Source: Cymodocea nodosa
Lineage: Eukaryota; Streptophyta; Magnoliopsida; Alismatales; Cymodoceaceae
DNA: 64,000 bases
Assembly (NCBI GenBank): GCA_036874045.1
Contig: JAZBRI010000009.1
Span: 2,976,001-3,040,000, forward strand
Direction of reading: 5' to 3'
In this document: positions 36,533-48,855 of the stretch, piece by piece
Layout: each line of letters begins with the position of its first letter
How positions within the stretch are numbered: the first letter of the stretch is position 1
Made by a program: the position numbers and the translations under genes
The notes under the pieces: model-generated
Databases searched by the model: none
Told to the model about the DNA's origin: nothing
What the model saw: only the letters and a program-made list of their open reading frames with translations

Positions 36533-36600
36533 TATCGTAGAGTTAGTCCTTAATTCAACGAACTTAGTCCGTTGAGTTATGCCTTAACTCCACGAGGGTG
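36533..36600. repeat. inverted-repeat pair between gag and F-box gene
   Basis: CGTAGAGTTAGTCC...AATTCAACG and CCGTTGAGTTATGCC...TAACTCCACG, the same family as in the LTRs. Present at the matching place in A (about 8585-8645) and C (about 47586-47648). Confidence 0.75.
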
Positions 36601-36663
36601 TGCAGTAGTTATGTTAATTTTTATCTCTACTAAATTTTTGTTTGTGTTATATAGAATCGACAA

Positions 36664-37803
36664 ATGGAATTAATGCAATTACCATTGGATGCACTAAGGG
36701 AAGTACTAAGTAACTTGTCAGCTAAAGATCTGTGTAGGCTGTGTTGTGTATCAAAGGAAATTAAAGACTGTATTGAAGAAAAATATTTTCAGGGACTACA
36801 AGCTACAAAAATGACTAAGATTAGAGATGGATTCATATGGAGGTCATTTAATCGTAGTTCAATTAACCATGAATATCTGGCTATGGAAGAAACTACTGGA
36901 ATTCCACCCAATGCATTAGAAGGAATAAATCATATTATGGGGATAGATGAAGAATTAATCATATACAAGACGAGACCAAGGTATGCAAGTTTATTATTAC
37001 CTGATATTTTGATAAGAAATCCTATAACAAGAGAAGAATGGAATATAGGATGACCTAATAGATTTGAAGTACCAACTGTAAATTGTAGGTCAGCTTTAAT
37101 ATTTTCTGATAAAAATTCTACAATTCCTGAAAAATTATATTATTGGAGACCTACAGGAAATTTGGGTGAAGATTTATGCTTAAGTGTGTATAATTTTCTA
37201 AATAGATCTTGGAATGAAAATATTATGATATATCTAGGACAGAAATCATTAATTAACCAAACACATGTCATACTTGATGGATATATATATCTAGTCACAG
37301 AGATATCAATAGCATATGGATCTGATTTATACATAGTGAGCATAGACAGTTATGATGAATATATAGAAATTTTACCTGTATCGAGTGAAATAGCTAAACC
37401 ACCATCTACAGAATTTAATAAAATTCAAATAGGAATGTGGTATAATGAAGAAGATGATCCTACTTTATGTATGATAAGATGGTGGGATGAACTGATAAAA
37501 TTTCAAATATAGATTATGGAAGACATAAATGAATGGAAGTGGGAAGAAGAGTATATTGAAATAGATGTAGAAATAGAAACTACTACATTACCCTGGAACC
37601 AAAAAGGATCTCTTTCTGCATTTCATATCATTAATGGTAATACACTTGTATTTGGAATTTATAATATATTACATGTTTACAAATTAAGAAGGAACAATAA
37701 CTGCATTAAAACAAAATTAATAGCAAGAAAAACTATGCCTAAAAAGTTTGCTTGGACTGATACATTTATTCCATTTGTTTCTACTTTTCAATCATGTTCT
37801 TAA
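36664..37803 (+). pseudogene. F-box/FBA gene carried by element B, two stops
   Basis: A 1140-nt frame, ATG at 36664, with an F-box at residues 5-42 (LPLDALREVLSNLSAKDLCR and VSKEIKDCIEE). The F-box-associated part follows: IIYKTRPRYASLLLPDILIR, RNPITREEWNIG, LYYWRPTGN, ILDGYIYLVTE, YIVSIDSYDEYIEILPV, IQIGMWYNEEDDPT and MEDINEWKWEEEYIEI. The domain pattern is that of plant SCF substrate adaptors, so the normal role would be ubiquitin-ligase target choice. Stops: TGA at 37051 (Arg in A) and TAG at 37510 (Trp in A and C). The coding region has no intron. It sits 188 bp after gag and before the 3' untranslated part, so it is cargo of the element rather than an insertion target. Confidence 0.87.
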
Positions 37804-38200
37804 GTTGTGATTTTGTGTGTTTAATGTTGTGTGTATTCTACGTTTATATTTAGAAAAAAAAATTTAGTTTTCATTTTATTATAAAAAAAAAACAAAAAAC
37901 AAAATATCAATCTAGTTTCTATTCTGGGAAACCAACTAGCTTGCTTGTGAGCCACCAAAGGCATAGGAGCATGGGTTCCACACAAGACACTAATTTATTA
38001 ATATCTGTTAAATGTTATTTTGTTTTATATTTTGCTTTTATCTGTGAATGAAAAGTTTTTCAGAATCAAAAATCGGAATATGCAAAAGGAGATACAAATG
38101 AAACAAGGTATGTAACCAATTACTCATCCTGAATTTTAAATCAAACAAAACTGTATTCATGCCTGCTTCAATTACTGTACTTATTGTCAAATCTTTTACA

Positions 38201-38236
38201 TTGAGGACAATGCAAAATGTAAGTATGGGGGGGGAG
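38201..38236 (+). other. element B internal polypurine-like tract
   Basis: TTGAGGACAATG followed by a GGGGGGGGAG run, 1.3 kb before the LTR. It is conserved in A, C and D and resembles the tract at the LTR edge (both contain TATGGGGG). Confidence 0.5.
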
Positions 38237-39537
38237 TTAATTGAAGTAACAGCCATGTAAGTTTGTTAATTAAAGAAATTAAAATGGTACTGCAAAGTTT
38301 TGAGGAAATTGAAAATTTTTATGAACTTGCTGTAACTATTCGGTAATTGAGACTGTAAAATTTATATAAACTATAACTACTTGAATGTTATATTTAGAAG
38401 GCTATATAAGATGCTATAGAATTTACTATTTATGCAAATCTAGATATAGTATCTTATGTTTTTTTTCTGAATTTCATGAGTTTAACAGTTTTACGATTTT
38501 AAAATGAAATCAGAATGCTTAATGAAAAAATAGTAAATTATCTGAAGTCCTAAAAGAGCTGAGATGTGAATTCTAGATTAAATGAAACACATATGATTAA
38601 AGATACATTTAATTTGACTGATTGAACTTGTAGAATGATTTATGTGTAGATCTTATTAAATTACATAAAAAGTATGAGCTTATTGTTATGGATTCATATT
38701 TACAGTAAATGATAGAAGCAGGACTATATGAGATTGGTGTTTTACTACATCTGTATTAATAAAATACATACATATATAGTATGTGATTAATGTTTTGTTT
38801 TGTGTTTGTAGTTTGATTGAAAAAAAAAAAGGAAAATTTTGAGAGTTTATTAACTTGTTTGATCACGAGCCTTTTGTACTTGAGCAGATAAGTATGTAAT
38901 GATTGTTGACCTGAAAAAGGACTCTTGAAATCTAGCAACCTAAGATCCTGATCAGATCTGGGATTGTTGACTAAAAGCTCGTTACATGGGTACATAAGAA
39001 AGCTCTTGTACGATTCAAGTTTGTCAAATTAGCTTTTAAAAAAGAAAAAAAAAATATATATATATATATATACTGTTCTGAAAAGATACAAGTGTTTTGT
39101 GAAATACAGATATCTTATGAATCGAGTATATTTTCTGTTATCTAGAATTACTGAAATATGAATCTGGAATTGACTTTTGAAGTTGTTTAATGGAGATACA
39201 ATTCTTTATTCTACTTGTCTTAATCAGATTGAATTGGATTGTACTTTGATTCGTATGTTGTTGAAATTTCTTCTAGAAATCTTATTGGAAAATTCAGGAT
39301 GACAGATGATGAAAAGAAGAACAAACGATAATATAATTAACACTTATGTGATGATAATATACTTTTTATGTAATTTGCATATATTCTAAGTATATTTGCA
39401 GGTTGATTACTGAAACATACAGAATATATTTTTATGCTAAATAGAAGAAAAACAAAGAAGAAGAATTAATTCTAGCACTTTTGAAAGACCAATTAATTAG
39501 ATCTTAGTTTGCTAAGGGACTAGCAAAATTTAGGTAT

Positions 39538-39545
39538 GGGGGAAG
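39538..39545 (+). other. element B polypurine tract
   Basis: GGGGGAAG directly before the 3' LTR start TGTTTAG, the expected primer for plus-strand DNA. Confidence 0.88.
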
Positions 39546-41728
39546 TGTTTAGAATGAAAAAGTGCATATTATTAACTTAAATGATGGTTAATTGCATAAT
39601 ATTTAGCTTATCATATGAGAATTAAGTCATTATGTTATAATTGCACTGTTATATGCTTTAATTGAAGAATCTGCTTAATTTGGGGGAATTAATGTTAATT
39701 TAGTATATTTCTGAACTGTCGGTAAGTTGCAGGTTGTGAAATTCTTAAGTATCTGAATTTTCTAATATTTCGGACAGTTATGTTTAACATACCGAACATA
39801 TTTGGACAGTTATGTTTAACAGGCTGAACATGTATTAGATAGTTATGTTTAAATTGCCAAATAGTTATGTTTTGAGAGAATATTTTATTATTTCCTGAAG
39901 TACACGTGTCGAAACCATAATGCATGACTTAAGTGAACTTTCGATGAGTTATCTATAACTATTCAAAATTGTAGTTGGGCATCATACAATTATATGTATA
40001 ACTCTCCGAAATCTCTTTTTATTTATAAAATAACTGATGACACGTGTCATGTTCTGGGAAAGTGACTTAAGTGGATTTTCGGTGAGTTATCTCTAACTAT
40101 CCGAAATGCATCTAAGCATCAGATAGTTAGCTCTATAACTCTCTGAAATATTATTTTATGATTAAACTACTGTTGACACGTGTCGATATCTGGTAGATTT
40201 ACTTAAGTTATATATCGGTGAGTTATTTGTAACTATCTGAAATGCATCTGAGCATCAGATAGTTAAGTTTATAAGTATCCGAAATGCACCTAAGCATCGG
40301 ATAGTTAAATTTATGCACGTGTTTTATAGTTATATCAACGAAGAAAGTCCGTTGAGTTATCTGTAACTCCACGGACTATATATTTTCTAATATGCCACTG
40401 TAGCGGTTGCAGAAACAGGATAGTTGGAAGAAAAACCACGACTGCATTTATCGCGTAGGGAGAAGAAATCATCGCAGTTGATACGAATGAAGGAAATCCA
40501 ACCGACCATTCAAGTACAAGCAGTTACTACTGAAGAAATATAAAAGAAAAGAAGAAACAGAAGAAAAGTATGTGACTGATGGGCGGATAGTGTGTGTAGA
40601 GGGGGATCAGCGTCGCAATTCTCTGAAGTACCACACCAACCATCATCATCACCACCATAATCACCAACCATCGGAGGTCTGTAAGAATACTTTCTTGATG
40701 TCGGGTCAATTCCAAGCCAAACACAATGCCTGACAACCATTGTGAGGAGTGATCGTGTCGCGAGAAGAGAAGCCATTTTCACCAAGCGCTAACTCATATT
40801 TCAGGAGATCGTAAAGCTTTTAGCCTTGGCTTCGGGTTGATGCATGTATGCTGAAGAGGAGATCATCTTGCAATTCTGGACTCACGATTCTATAGGGAGA
40901 TGAGACAAAATTGTAAGTGGTTTAATTTTCATTGGTGTAATCGCGTTGCAAGTAGTGTCAAAAGTATTTACTATCAAGTGAGATTACTTTACATTTCACC
41001 TTTTGCCCATTTCCATGTTCATATTAAACCAAAAATACCAAAAACAACTTATCTGCTATTGTATGTTGTATTTGAGTGTTGTATTGTTTGTGTTGTATCG
41101 TGATTAATGTTATCTTTATCAGTGTTGTGATTGTTTTATGTTGTTTTAGTTTTACAGTTTACTGAAATTGGTTCGTTCAAAAGACTTAAAGATTTTAATG
41201 GTTACTGTTTGAATTATCTAAATGTTAGTATTGCTTAATGATAAATCTAATGTTAACTAACATTAAAGAGCTTAATTGATGTTATTTACAATCTGTGGAA
41301 TCGCCCAATGGTTGGTCGAATCCCTCTATAAATAGCAGTATTAAAAAGAAAAGACAGGCTCGTAGAGTTAACTTAAGTCCACGAGGTTAGTCCGTTGAGT
41401 TAGCCATAACTCAACGAACTTTGTCCGTTGAGTTAACTGTAATTTAACGGAGAGCTTATTGAATATATAAATTTGATTGTTAACAAACAAACAAACAATT
41501 CTCAAGTTCTTCAGCAATTCCCTGTGGGATCGACCTGTACTTGTACACTGATACAATAGACATTGTGCACTTGCAGTTAAAGTACAAATTGGACTTAATA
41601 TCTAAATTGTATTAAATGTTGTTTGTTTACTTCTAAAAGAAAGAATAGGCATAAAGATAAATTAACTAAGTAAAAATAGAAGTAACAAATCCAAGTTTTT
41701 CTAGTGTAGTGCTGGGAAAACACAAACA
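39546..41728 (+). repeat. element B 3' LTR
   Basis: 2183 bp, closely matching the 5' LTR over its full length with scattered substitutions and small indels. The same U3 G-box array (about 39902-40321), TATAAAAG at 40539 and terminal inverted repeats are present. It ends ACACAAACA at 41728, followed by the ATCAT duplication. Confidence 0.95.
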
Positions 41729-41733
41729 ATCAT

Positions 41734-42110
41734 CAATCAAACTCTGGATCATCTCGAATCAACTCTAGGTAATCTTGGCCATACATTTGTGATGAACGAT
41801 TTGCCCATTCATCCGAATGTCAGTTCGGCCAGCCTATGTCCTTAAAAGGACCAACTCCCCTCTGATTAGCTGATCTTTCAGTCAGATCACTAATCAAACT
41901 CTTGGGTCACTCCCGATCAGCTCCAAACGATCTAGGCCCTCCATTGATGATGGATCACTTATCTAACCATTCAAATGTTGATCAAGTCATTCGACTCTTG
42001 AAGAGGGGTATTTGTCCTCTTGATTGACTAATCATTCAATCAGATCATCAATCAAACCCTTGGATCGCCCCAAAACAGCCATAGATGATCTTAACCCTTC
42101 ATTTGAGATT
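41734..42110. repeat. degenerate ~157-bp host tandem repeat
   Basis: CAATCAAAC-type segments start at 41734, 41891 and 42049, each preceded by a TCAGATCA-like motif and followed by GGATC or GGGTC. The left flank of element B (about 25010-25037) supplies the missing start of the first unit, so B inserted into this repeat. It may be part of an old retrotransposon LTR. Confidence 0.6.
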
Positions 42111-43421
42111 TGGGCTTCTTGAGGCCATTTGAGCCTCAACTAAATCGAATTAGCCAAAATGAATGTCATTTTCAGATTTAGCACATTTGAATTACCCAAG
42201 GGAGATACTTTTTAGTATTTTGACTAGGTGCCACGTTAGTAATTATTGTAGAGCATCCCGTCAAATTCAAATCTGCTCAACTTGGATCCAAATCTAAATC
42301 TAGATCTAGGTGGTATAAAACCACCTAGGGATGTGTGCAAGAAGGAAAATCACTTTCCACCTTGTTGCAATACCACTAGCTAGCTGCTCATGTCGTTGTT
42401 GCTCTACCATCACCAATGTTGCCATTAATGAACTCCAGCTACTCGCTTCCACCGCAGGTAATGAGTTTTCTTCTTCAAGTTGCATGCGCCAGATTTCATT
42501 CTTTCGTGCTTTCACTTCTTTTTCCGATTTGCATGGCATTTAACACTGCATTTCAAGTTTTTCGTCCGTGGTCGTGTGTCACTAACCATCTCTTCTTGTT
42601 TCTTCCTTCTCCTAACCTTTGATGGTTGAGATTTTGTTGTTGTCAGGCGTAGGGAAGCTCTTTCTCCCTGCACCTAGCTTCTTTCACCGTGGACAGCTTT
42701 CTTTCCCCTTCTCAAGTTCGCCAAAGAAGTCCACCACCACTAAAGACAAAGGTTGTCTCTACCATAGACTTCATCGAATCCCAACGAATGTCGAGATTTA
42801 TTTTTGATTGTTGGATCTTCTTGTGATAGATCTAGGCCATTGGATCTAGACGATTAAGTCATGACCATCCATTCCTCTACTTTAAGTCACGAAAGATCCA
42901 ATCGTTGGATCTTGCTACGACAAATCTTGGCCATCCATCTAAGATTAAGGAAGATGATCTCAGTCTGATGAGAACCATCAGATCTCGATCTGACGATTCT
43001 TTGATTCATCCAATCCTGACCATAAGATTCAAATCTAACGGTCTTGCCGCTCAGTCACGTCATCGCTCTTTGCTGCATTATCACTCTTTGTCGCACTGTC
43101 GTTGGTGACGTTGCTCATCCACATCGATGCACTATGTTGTGCCACAACCACCCGACACTACTTAGTTATGCACCTTCCGCTACGATCTCCGCCACTCCAT
43201 CATTGCCCAACGTTGCTCCACTGTAATCGTCACAAGCTTCTATCGTGAGCTCTGCCACTCCACCACGACCTCGCCACTACTTCGACACTACACTTTCTCA
43301 CATCTCTCACCTCAAAGCTTTGACGCCTTAGGTTGCATTGCCATTAGTCTACTCGTGTGTTGGAGCACCGAAGGCTGGGTGGCGGGAGTGAAGAATGTAG
43401 TCATGCACTATCCTCGAGTTC
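42111..43421. other. host sequence, no supported gene
   Basis: More G+C-rich than the elements, with many short open frames but no recognisable domain. Repeated CCATCCAT and GATCTAGA-like phrases suggest a decayed LTR. Confidence 0.4.
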
Positions 43422-44931
43422 TGTTTAGAATGAAAAAGTGCATATTATTAACGGTTAAATGATGGTTAATTACATAATATTTAGCTTATCATATGAGAAT
43501 TAAGCCATTATGTTATAATTGCACTGTTATATGCTTTAATTGAAGAATCTGCTTAATTTTGGAGAATTAATGTTAATTTAGTACATTTATGAACTGTCGG
43601 TAAGTTGCAAGTTGTGAAATTCTTAAGTATCTGAATTTTCTGATATTTCGGATAGTTATGTTTAAATTGCCGAACAGTTATGTTTAGAGAGAATATTTTA
43701 TTATTTCCAGATGTACACGTGTCAAAACCAGAATGAATGTCTTAAGTGAATTTTCGGTGAGTTAGCTGTAACTATCCGAAAATGCATATGAGCATCGGAT
43801 AGTTAGACCTGTAACTCTCCGAAATGTTATTTTATGTTTAAACTACTACTGACACGTGTCGAGATCTGGTAGATTTACTTAAGTTATAACTCGTTAAGTT
43901 AGCATAACTGTACGCGTTGAGTTACATGAATATATACTAAGGTAACACGTTAGGTTAGCGGCTTATTTCTTTATTGCATGTATTTTATAGTTATTTTCTA
44001 AAATGCCACTGTAGCGGTTGCAGGAACAGACAGTTGGAAGGAAAAACCACGTTTGCACGTATCACACAGGAATTCAATCACGCATGGAGAAGGAAGCATC
44101 GCCGTTGATCTGAAGGCATGGAGAAGGAAGCATCGCCGTTGATCTAAAGGAAGGAAATCCAACCGATCATTCAAGTAGAAGCAGTTACTACTGAAGAAAT
44201 ATAAAAGAAAAGAAGAAAAAAAGAAGGTGTGATCGATGGACAGCTAGTGTATACAAAGGAGGAGCACCGAGCTTTCTACAAACAGTATCGGCGATTCTCC
44301 GAAGTATCACACCAACCATCGTTATTACCACCATAATCATCAATCATCTGAGGTCTGTGAGGATACTTGCCTGATGTCGAGTCGATTCCGAGCCAAACAC
44401 AGTGCTTGACAACCACTATGAGGAGTGATCGCGTCGCGGGAAGGGAAGACATTTTCACCAAGCACCGACTCATATTTCAGGAGATCATAAAGCTCTTAGC
44501 CTTGGCTTCGGGTTGATGCCTGTATGCTGAAGAGGAGATCATCTTGCAATTCTGGACTCACGATTCTATAGGGAGAGAAGACAGAATTGTAAGTGGTTTA
44601 ATTTTCAGTGGTGTAATCGCATTACAAGTAGTGTCGGAAGTATTTACTATCAAGTGAGATTACTTTACATTTCACCTTTCACCCATTTCCATGTTCACAT
44701 CAAAACAAAAATACTAAAAACATTTTATCTTTGTTTGTATGTTGTATTTGAGTGTTGTATCGTGGTTAATGTTATCCGTATCAGTTTTATGATTGTTTTA
44801 TGTTAGTTTTAATTTTATAGTTTACTGAAATTGGTTCGTAAAAAAAAAACTTAAAGATTTTAATGGTTACTGTTTGAATCATCTGAATGTTAGTATTGCT
44901 TAATGATAAATCCAATGTTAACTAGCATTAA
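43422..44931 (+). repeat. element C 5' LTR, 3' truncated
   Basis: About 1510 bp of LTR ending in GCATTAAA, then CATAGTATCGG from the internal spacer (compare about 32206). Both parents have AAA at the junction, a microhomology of about 3 bp. This LTR has fewer U3 repeat units than B (G-box cores near 43710 and 43853 only). Confidence 0.9.
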
Positions 44932-46138
44932 ACATAGTATCGGTTCAACCGAAAGAAAAATAAAAAATAAAAAATATTTAGGTCTGACCGAAGCATACTA
45001 TCGGTTAAACTAGTAAAAAAATAGAAAAACTATTCTCTGTAATATTTTTATTATTATATTTGCTTGTACGGGAGTCCGTTGAGTTACGCTTAATTCAACG
45101 AGCATACTCCGTTAAGTCTTGAGTTAGTCAACGAGCTTATTCCGTTGAGTTAACTGTAACTCAACAAAGTATTGTAGCTAAGACCTAAAATTAGAAAAAC
45201 TCCAGAAGGAAGTAGATGAATTTAGGCATAGAGATTAAATTGTATTGTTCGTCTACTTGTGTAAAATTGTATGAAATTGTATGGTGTACTTGTAATGTAA
45301 TTGATTCATATTAATGAATATAATTTTTTAGATGCAATTTTCATACGTATTTGGATGTGAAATGAATGGAATTTGTTGAATATTATGTAATTTGAGGAAC
45401 TTTATGAATATGTAACAGATTTATAATTTGCTGAATGACAGGATAACTGCTTAAAAATTTCTGCATGTTATAAGGTAAAATGTAAATTCTACATAACGTA
45501 AAATGAGTTGCAAGTTAAATCTTTATATAATGTTCAAATTTAAATGTATTTTAATCAAAATGAGGCATTAATGACATATATTTAACTTTATTACAATTAG
45601 CAGAATGAAAAACAAAGAAAAAAAAAACAGAAAAGAAAACTTACGCGAGTGAAACTTAGAAGTTGCCTAGTGTTAACTCAACGAAGTAAGTCCGTTGAGT
45701 TAACCGTAACTCCACGAGGTCAGTAATATAATATAAGGTCACTCCGTTGAGTTATCTATTACTCAATGAAGTTAGTCCGTGGAGTTAGCAACAGTAACCG
45801 ACTGTGTTTTGTTGAGTAATCTGTAACTCAACGAGGTTAGTTCGTAGATTAAGTAGAATGGTTATTCTTTTAACCACAAATGAAATTTCGTCAGTTTAGC
45901 GGTTACTAAAATTTGAAATTAGTAGTGGTACACGTACCCATAAAAACAAGAACCACGATGCACGTTGCAAGACACGTTCTTGCAATGAGATTTATTCACT
46001 TTATGGATGCGTAGTATATATATGAAACAGAATGTTATTTACGAGTTACCAGCACTTTTAAAAGAAAGGAGAATGCGTTGGAGAAACTAGAAGGAGAAGC
46101 AGCTGATTCAACTTCATCTGACAACAAATATTTATAGA

Positions 46139-47526
46139 ATGGAAAGCTTCAGACTGGTATGTAATTAATCTTCTGCTATTTATTTATGAGTACATGGACT
46201 CGTTCTCTAAGCACTAAACGATTAGTAAGAACACCTACCCAAGAATTTTCATTGTAGAGGAGTACTGAAAAATTTTCTGAATTGAACTTTAACGAAATTC
46301 TTTGGGGTGTAGCTAACCATTCTTTAAAAGAGAACGTAGAGATAACTGCTCTAGTAGAAAAACCATTAGGAGAGATTCTATATCCTGAATTAATTGATGA
46401 ACCTTCATGTATTCGATTGCCAAACTTTGAGGGAGATAGGTTTGAACTGAAATCTAATTATATTAGTCAATTGCCACATTTTCATGGATTAGAAAGAGAG
46501 GATGCCTATTATTTCCTTAGAGAATTTAACAAAGTTTGTCAAATGATGAGAATGTCGAACATGAGTATAGATGCTATTAAACTTAAATATATCCCTTTTG
46601 CTTTAAAAGATATAGCTAAAAGATGGTTATATACTCTATCGCCTGATTCAATTTCTACATGGACTAAATTTTGCTCTATTTTTCTGGAAAAATACTATCT
46701 AACACATCAAACGATTAAAAAGGAGAAAGAAATATTAATGTGTAGCCAAAAACAGGGTGAATCATTCTGGAAATATTTTGAAAGATTTAAAGATTTACTG
46801 ACTCAATGTCCACACCATGCAATGAGTAAAGCACAATTAATAGGCATAATTTATGAAGGCATAGATGTTTCAACGAAATCTTTATTAGAATCTACTTGTC
46901 AAAATGGATTTTTAAAATTATGTAGTGAAGAAGCATGGGAATATTTAGAAAATTTTGCAAAAAGAACTACACTGTGGGAAAATTCGACTGAAGCTATTGT
47001 AGATAAAAAATTATTGCCAAGAGGAATGCATGAAATAGATTCCAATACTATGCTTGAGGTGAAACTAAGTGAATTAACAAAGAAAATAGAAGAGTTATCA
47101 TTAAATCAAAAGCTAGCAGAAAAGAATACAAACATAAATGACTTAGATATTATTTATGCTAGAAACCAGAGAGATAACTTGGGAAATTCTTATAATCCTA
47201 ATTGGAGAAATCACCTGAGTTTATCTTGGAGAAACAATTTCTAGGGAGGAGAAAATATAAATGAGAAGAACATAAGTTATGAAGTATTAATTGAACAAGG
47301 AGCTAGAATAGAGAAATTAGAAAAGATAATCCAACAAGTAAACAATCGTCTAGAATTTATATTTGGAAATGCTGCAAATCAAAATCAGAATAGAAATATA
47401 TCACTTAGACAGAAGGAACCAATGGAAGTTAGACCTACTGAAGGATTGCCAATACAAGCTATACCTAATCCTGTCAATAGAACGGTTAATGAAATTGATA
47501 CCTCTTCTAGGAGGGCAGCTGAATGA
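46139..47526 (+). pseudogene. gag: gag capsid gene of element C (spliced, one stop)
   Basis: Same architecture as A and B: exon 1 46139-46156 (ATGGAAAGCTTCAGACTG), intron 46157-46257 (101 nt, acceptor now TTGTAG), exon 2 46258-47526 (1269 nt, one codon shorter). The capsid domain is complete (LPNFEGDRFELKS to CPHHAMSKAQLIG). The only stop seen is TAG at 47242 after RNHLSLSWRNNF, where B has a Gln codon. This is the least damaged capsid copy: the first 329 codons are open. Confidence 0.87.
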
Positions 47527-47715
47527 AGCAGCATATCTGAAGCAACTATCTGTATGTATATATGTTTTATTTTAAGTTAATAGTATCGTAGAGTTAATTT
47601 TTAACTCAATGAACTTAGTCCGTTGAGTTATGCCTTAACTCCACGAGGGTGTGTAGTAGTTATGTTAATTTTTGTCTCTGCTAAATTTTTGTTTTTTATT
47701 TTTCAAAATCGACAA

Positions 47716-48855
47716 ATGGAATTAATACAATTACCGTTGGATGCACTAAGGGAAATACTAAGTAACTTGTCAGCTAAATATCTGTGCAGGCTGTGTTGTG
47801 TATCAAAGGAAATTAAAGACTATATTGAAGAAAAATATTTTCAGGGAATACAAGCTGCAAAAATGACTAAGATTAGAGATGGATTCATATGGAGGTCATT
47901 TAATCGTAGTTCAAATACCCATGAATATCTTGCTATGGAAGAAACTACTGGAATTCCACCCAATGCATTAGAAGGAATGAGTCATATTATGGGGATAGAT
48001 GAAGGATTAATCATATACAAGACGAGACCAAGGTATGCAAGTTTATCATTACCTGATATTTTGATAAGAAATCCTATAATAGGAGAAGAATTGAATATAG
48101 GAAGACCAAATAGATTTGAAGCACCAATTGTAAATTGTGGGTCAGCTTTAATATTTTTTGATAAAAATTCTACAATTTCTGGAAAATTATATTATTGGAG
48201 ACCTACAGGAAATTGGGGTGAAGATTTATGCTTAAGTGTGTATAATTTTCTGAACAGATCTTGGAATGAAAACATTATAATATATCTAGGACAGAAATAA
48301 TTAATTAACCAAACACATGTCATACTTGATGGTTATATCTATTTAGTCACGGAGATATCATTAGCATATGGATCTGATTTATACATAGTGAGCATAGACA
48401 GTTATGATGATTATATAGAAATTTTACCTGTACTGAGTGAAATAGCCAAACCACCATCTACAAAATTTAATGAAATTCAAATAGGAATGTGGTATAATGA
48501 AGAAGATGATCCTACTTTATGTCTGATAAGATGGTGAGATGAACTAATGAAATTTCAAATATGGATTATGGAAGACATGAATGAATGGAAGTGGGAAGAG
48601 GAGTATATTGAAATAGATGTAGAAATAGAAACTGCTACATTACCCTGGAACCATAAACGATCCCTTTCTGCATTACATATCATTAATGGTAATACACTCG
48701 TATCTGGAATTTATAATATATTGCATGTTTACAAATTAAAAAGGAACAAGAACTACATTAAAACAGAATTAATAGCAAGAAAAACTATGCCTAAAAAGTT
48801 TGCTTGGACTCATACATTTATTCCATTTGTTTCTACTTTTCAATCATGTTCTTAA
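47716..48855 (+). pseudogene. F-box/FBA gene carried by element C, two stops
   Basis: Again exactly 1140 nt from ATG at 47716, colinear with the A and B copies and without indels that shift the frame. The F-box (LPLDALREILSNLSAKYLCR) and FBA segments are as in B. Stops: TAA at 48298 (Ser in A and B) and TGA at 48535 (Trp in A and B). The upstream splice-acceptor AG seen in A is lost here (TTTTTCAAAATCG). Open from the start to codon 194. Confidence 0.87.

Larger units (their letters stand above)
25038..41728 (+). mobile_element. Athila-like Ty3/gypsy element B, complete with 5-bp duplication
   Basis: TG...CA LTRs at 25038-27219 and 39546-41728 flank a 12.3-kb interior. The flanking ATCAT at 25033-25037 and 41729-41733 is a perfect target duplication. 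Interior order: tRNA-Asp primer site, zinc-knuckle/protease/RT/RNase H/integrase ORF, plant-transposon-type ORF, capsid gene, F-box gene, long 3' untranslated part, polypurine tract. Joining the flanks restores a host repeat (see 41734-42110), which confirms the boundaries. It is the most complete copy in the window and the reference for the others. Confidence 0.96.

Noticed and set aside
42306..43226. Overlapping open frames on both strands between B and C
   Set aside because: They result from a less AT-rich composition; no conserved motif and no splice structure were found.
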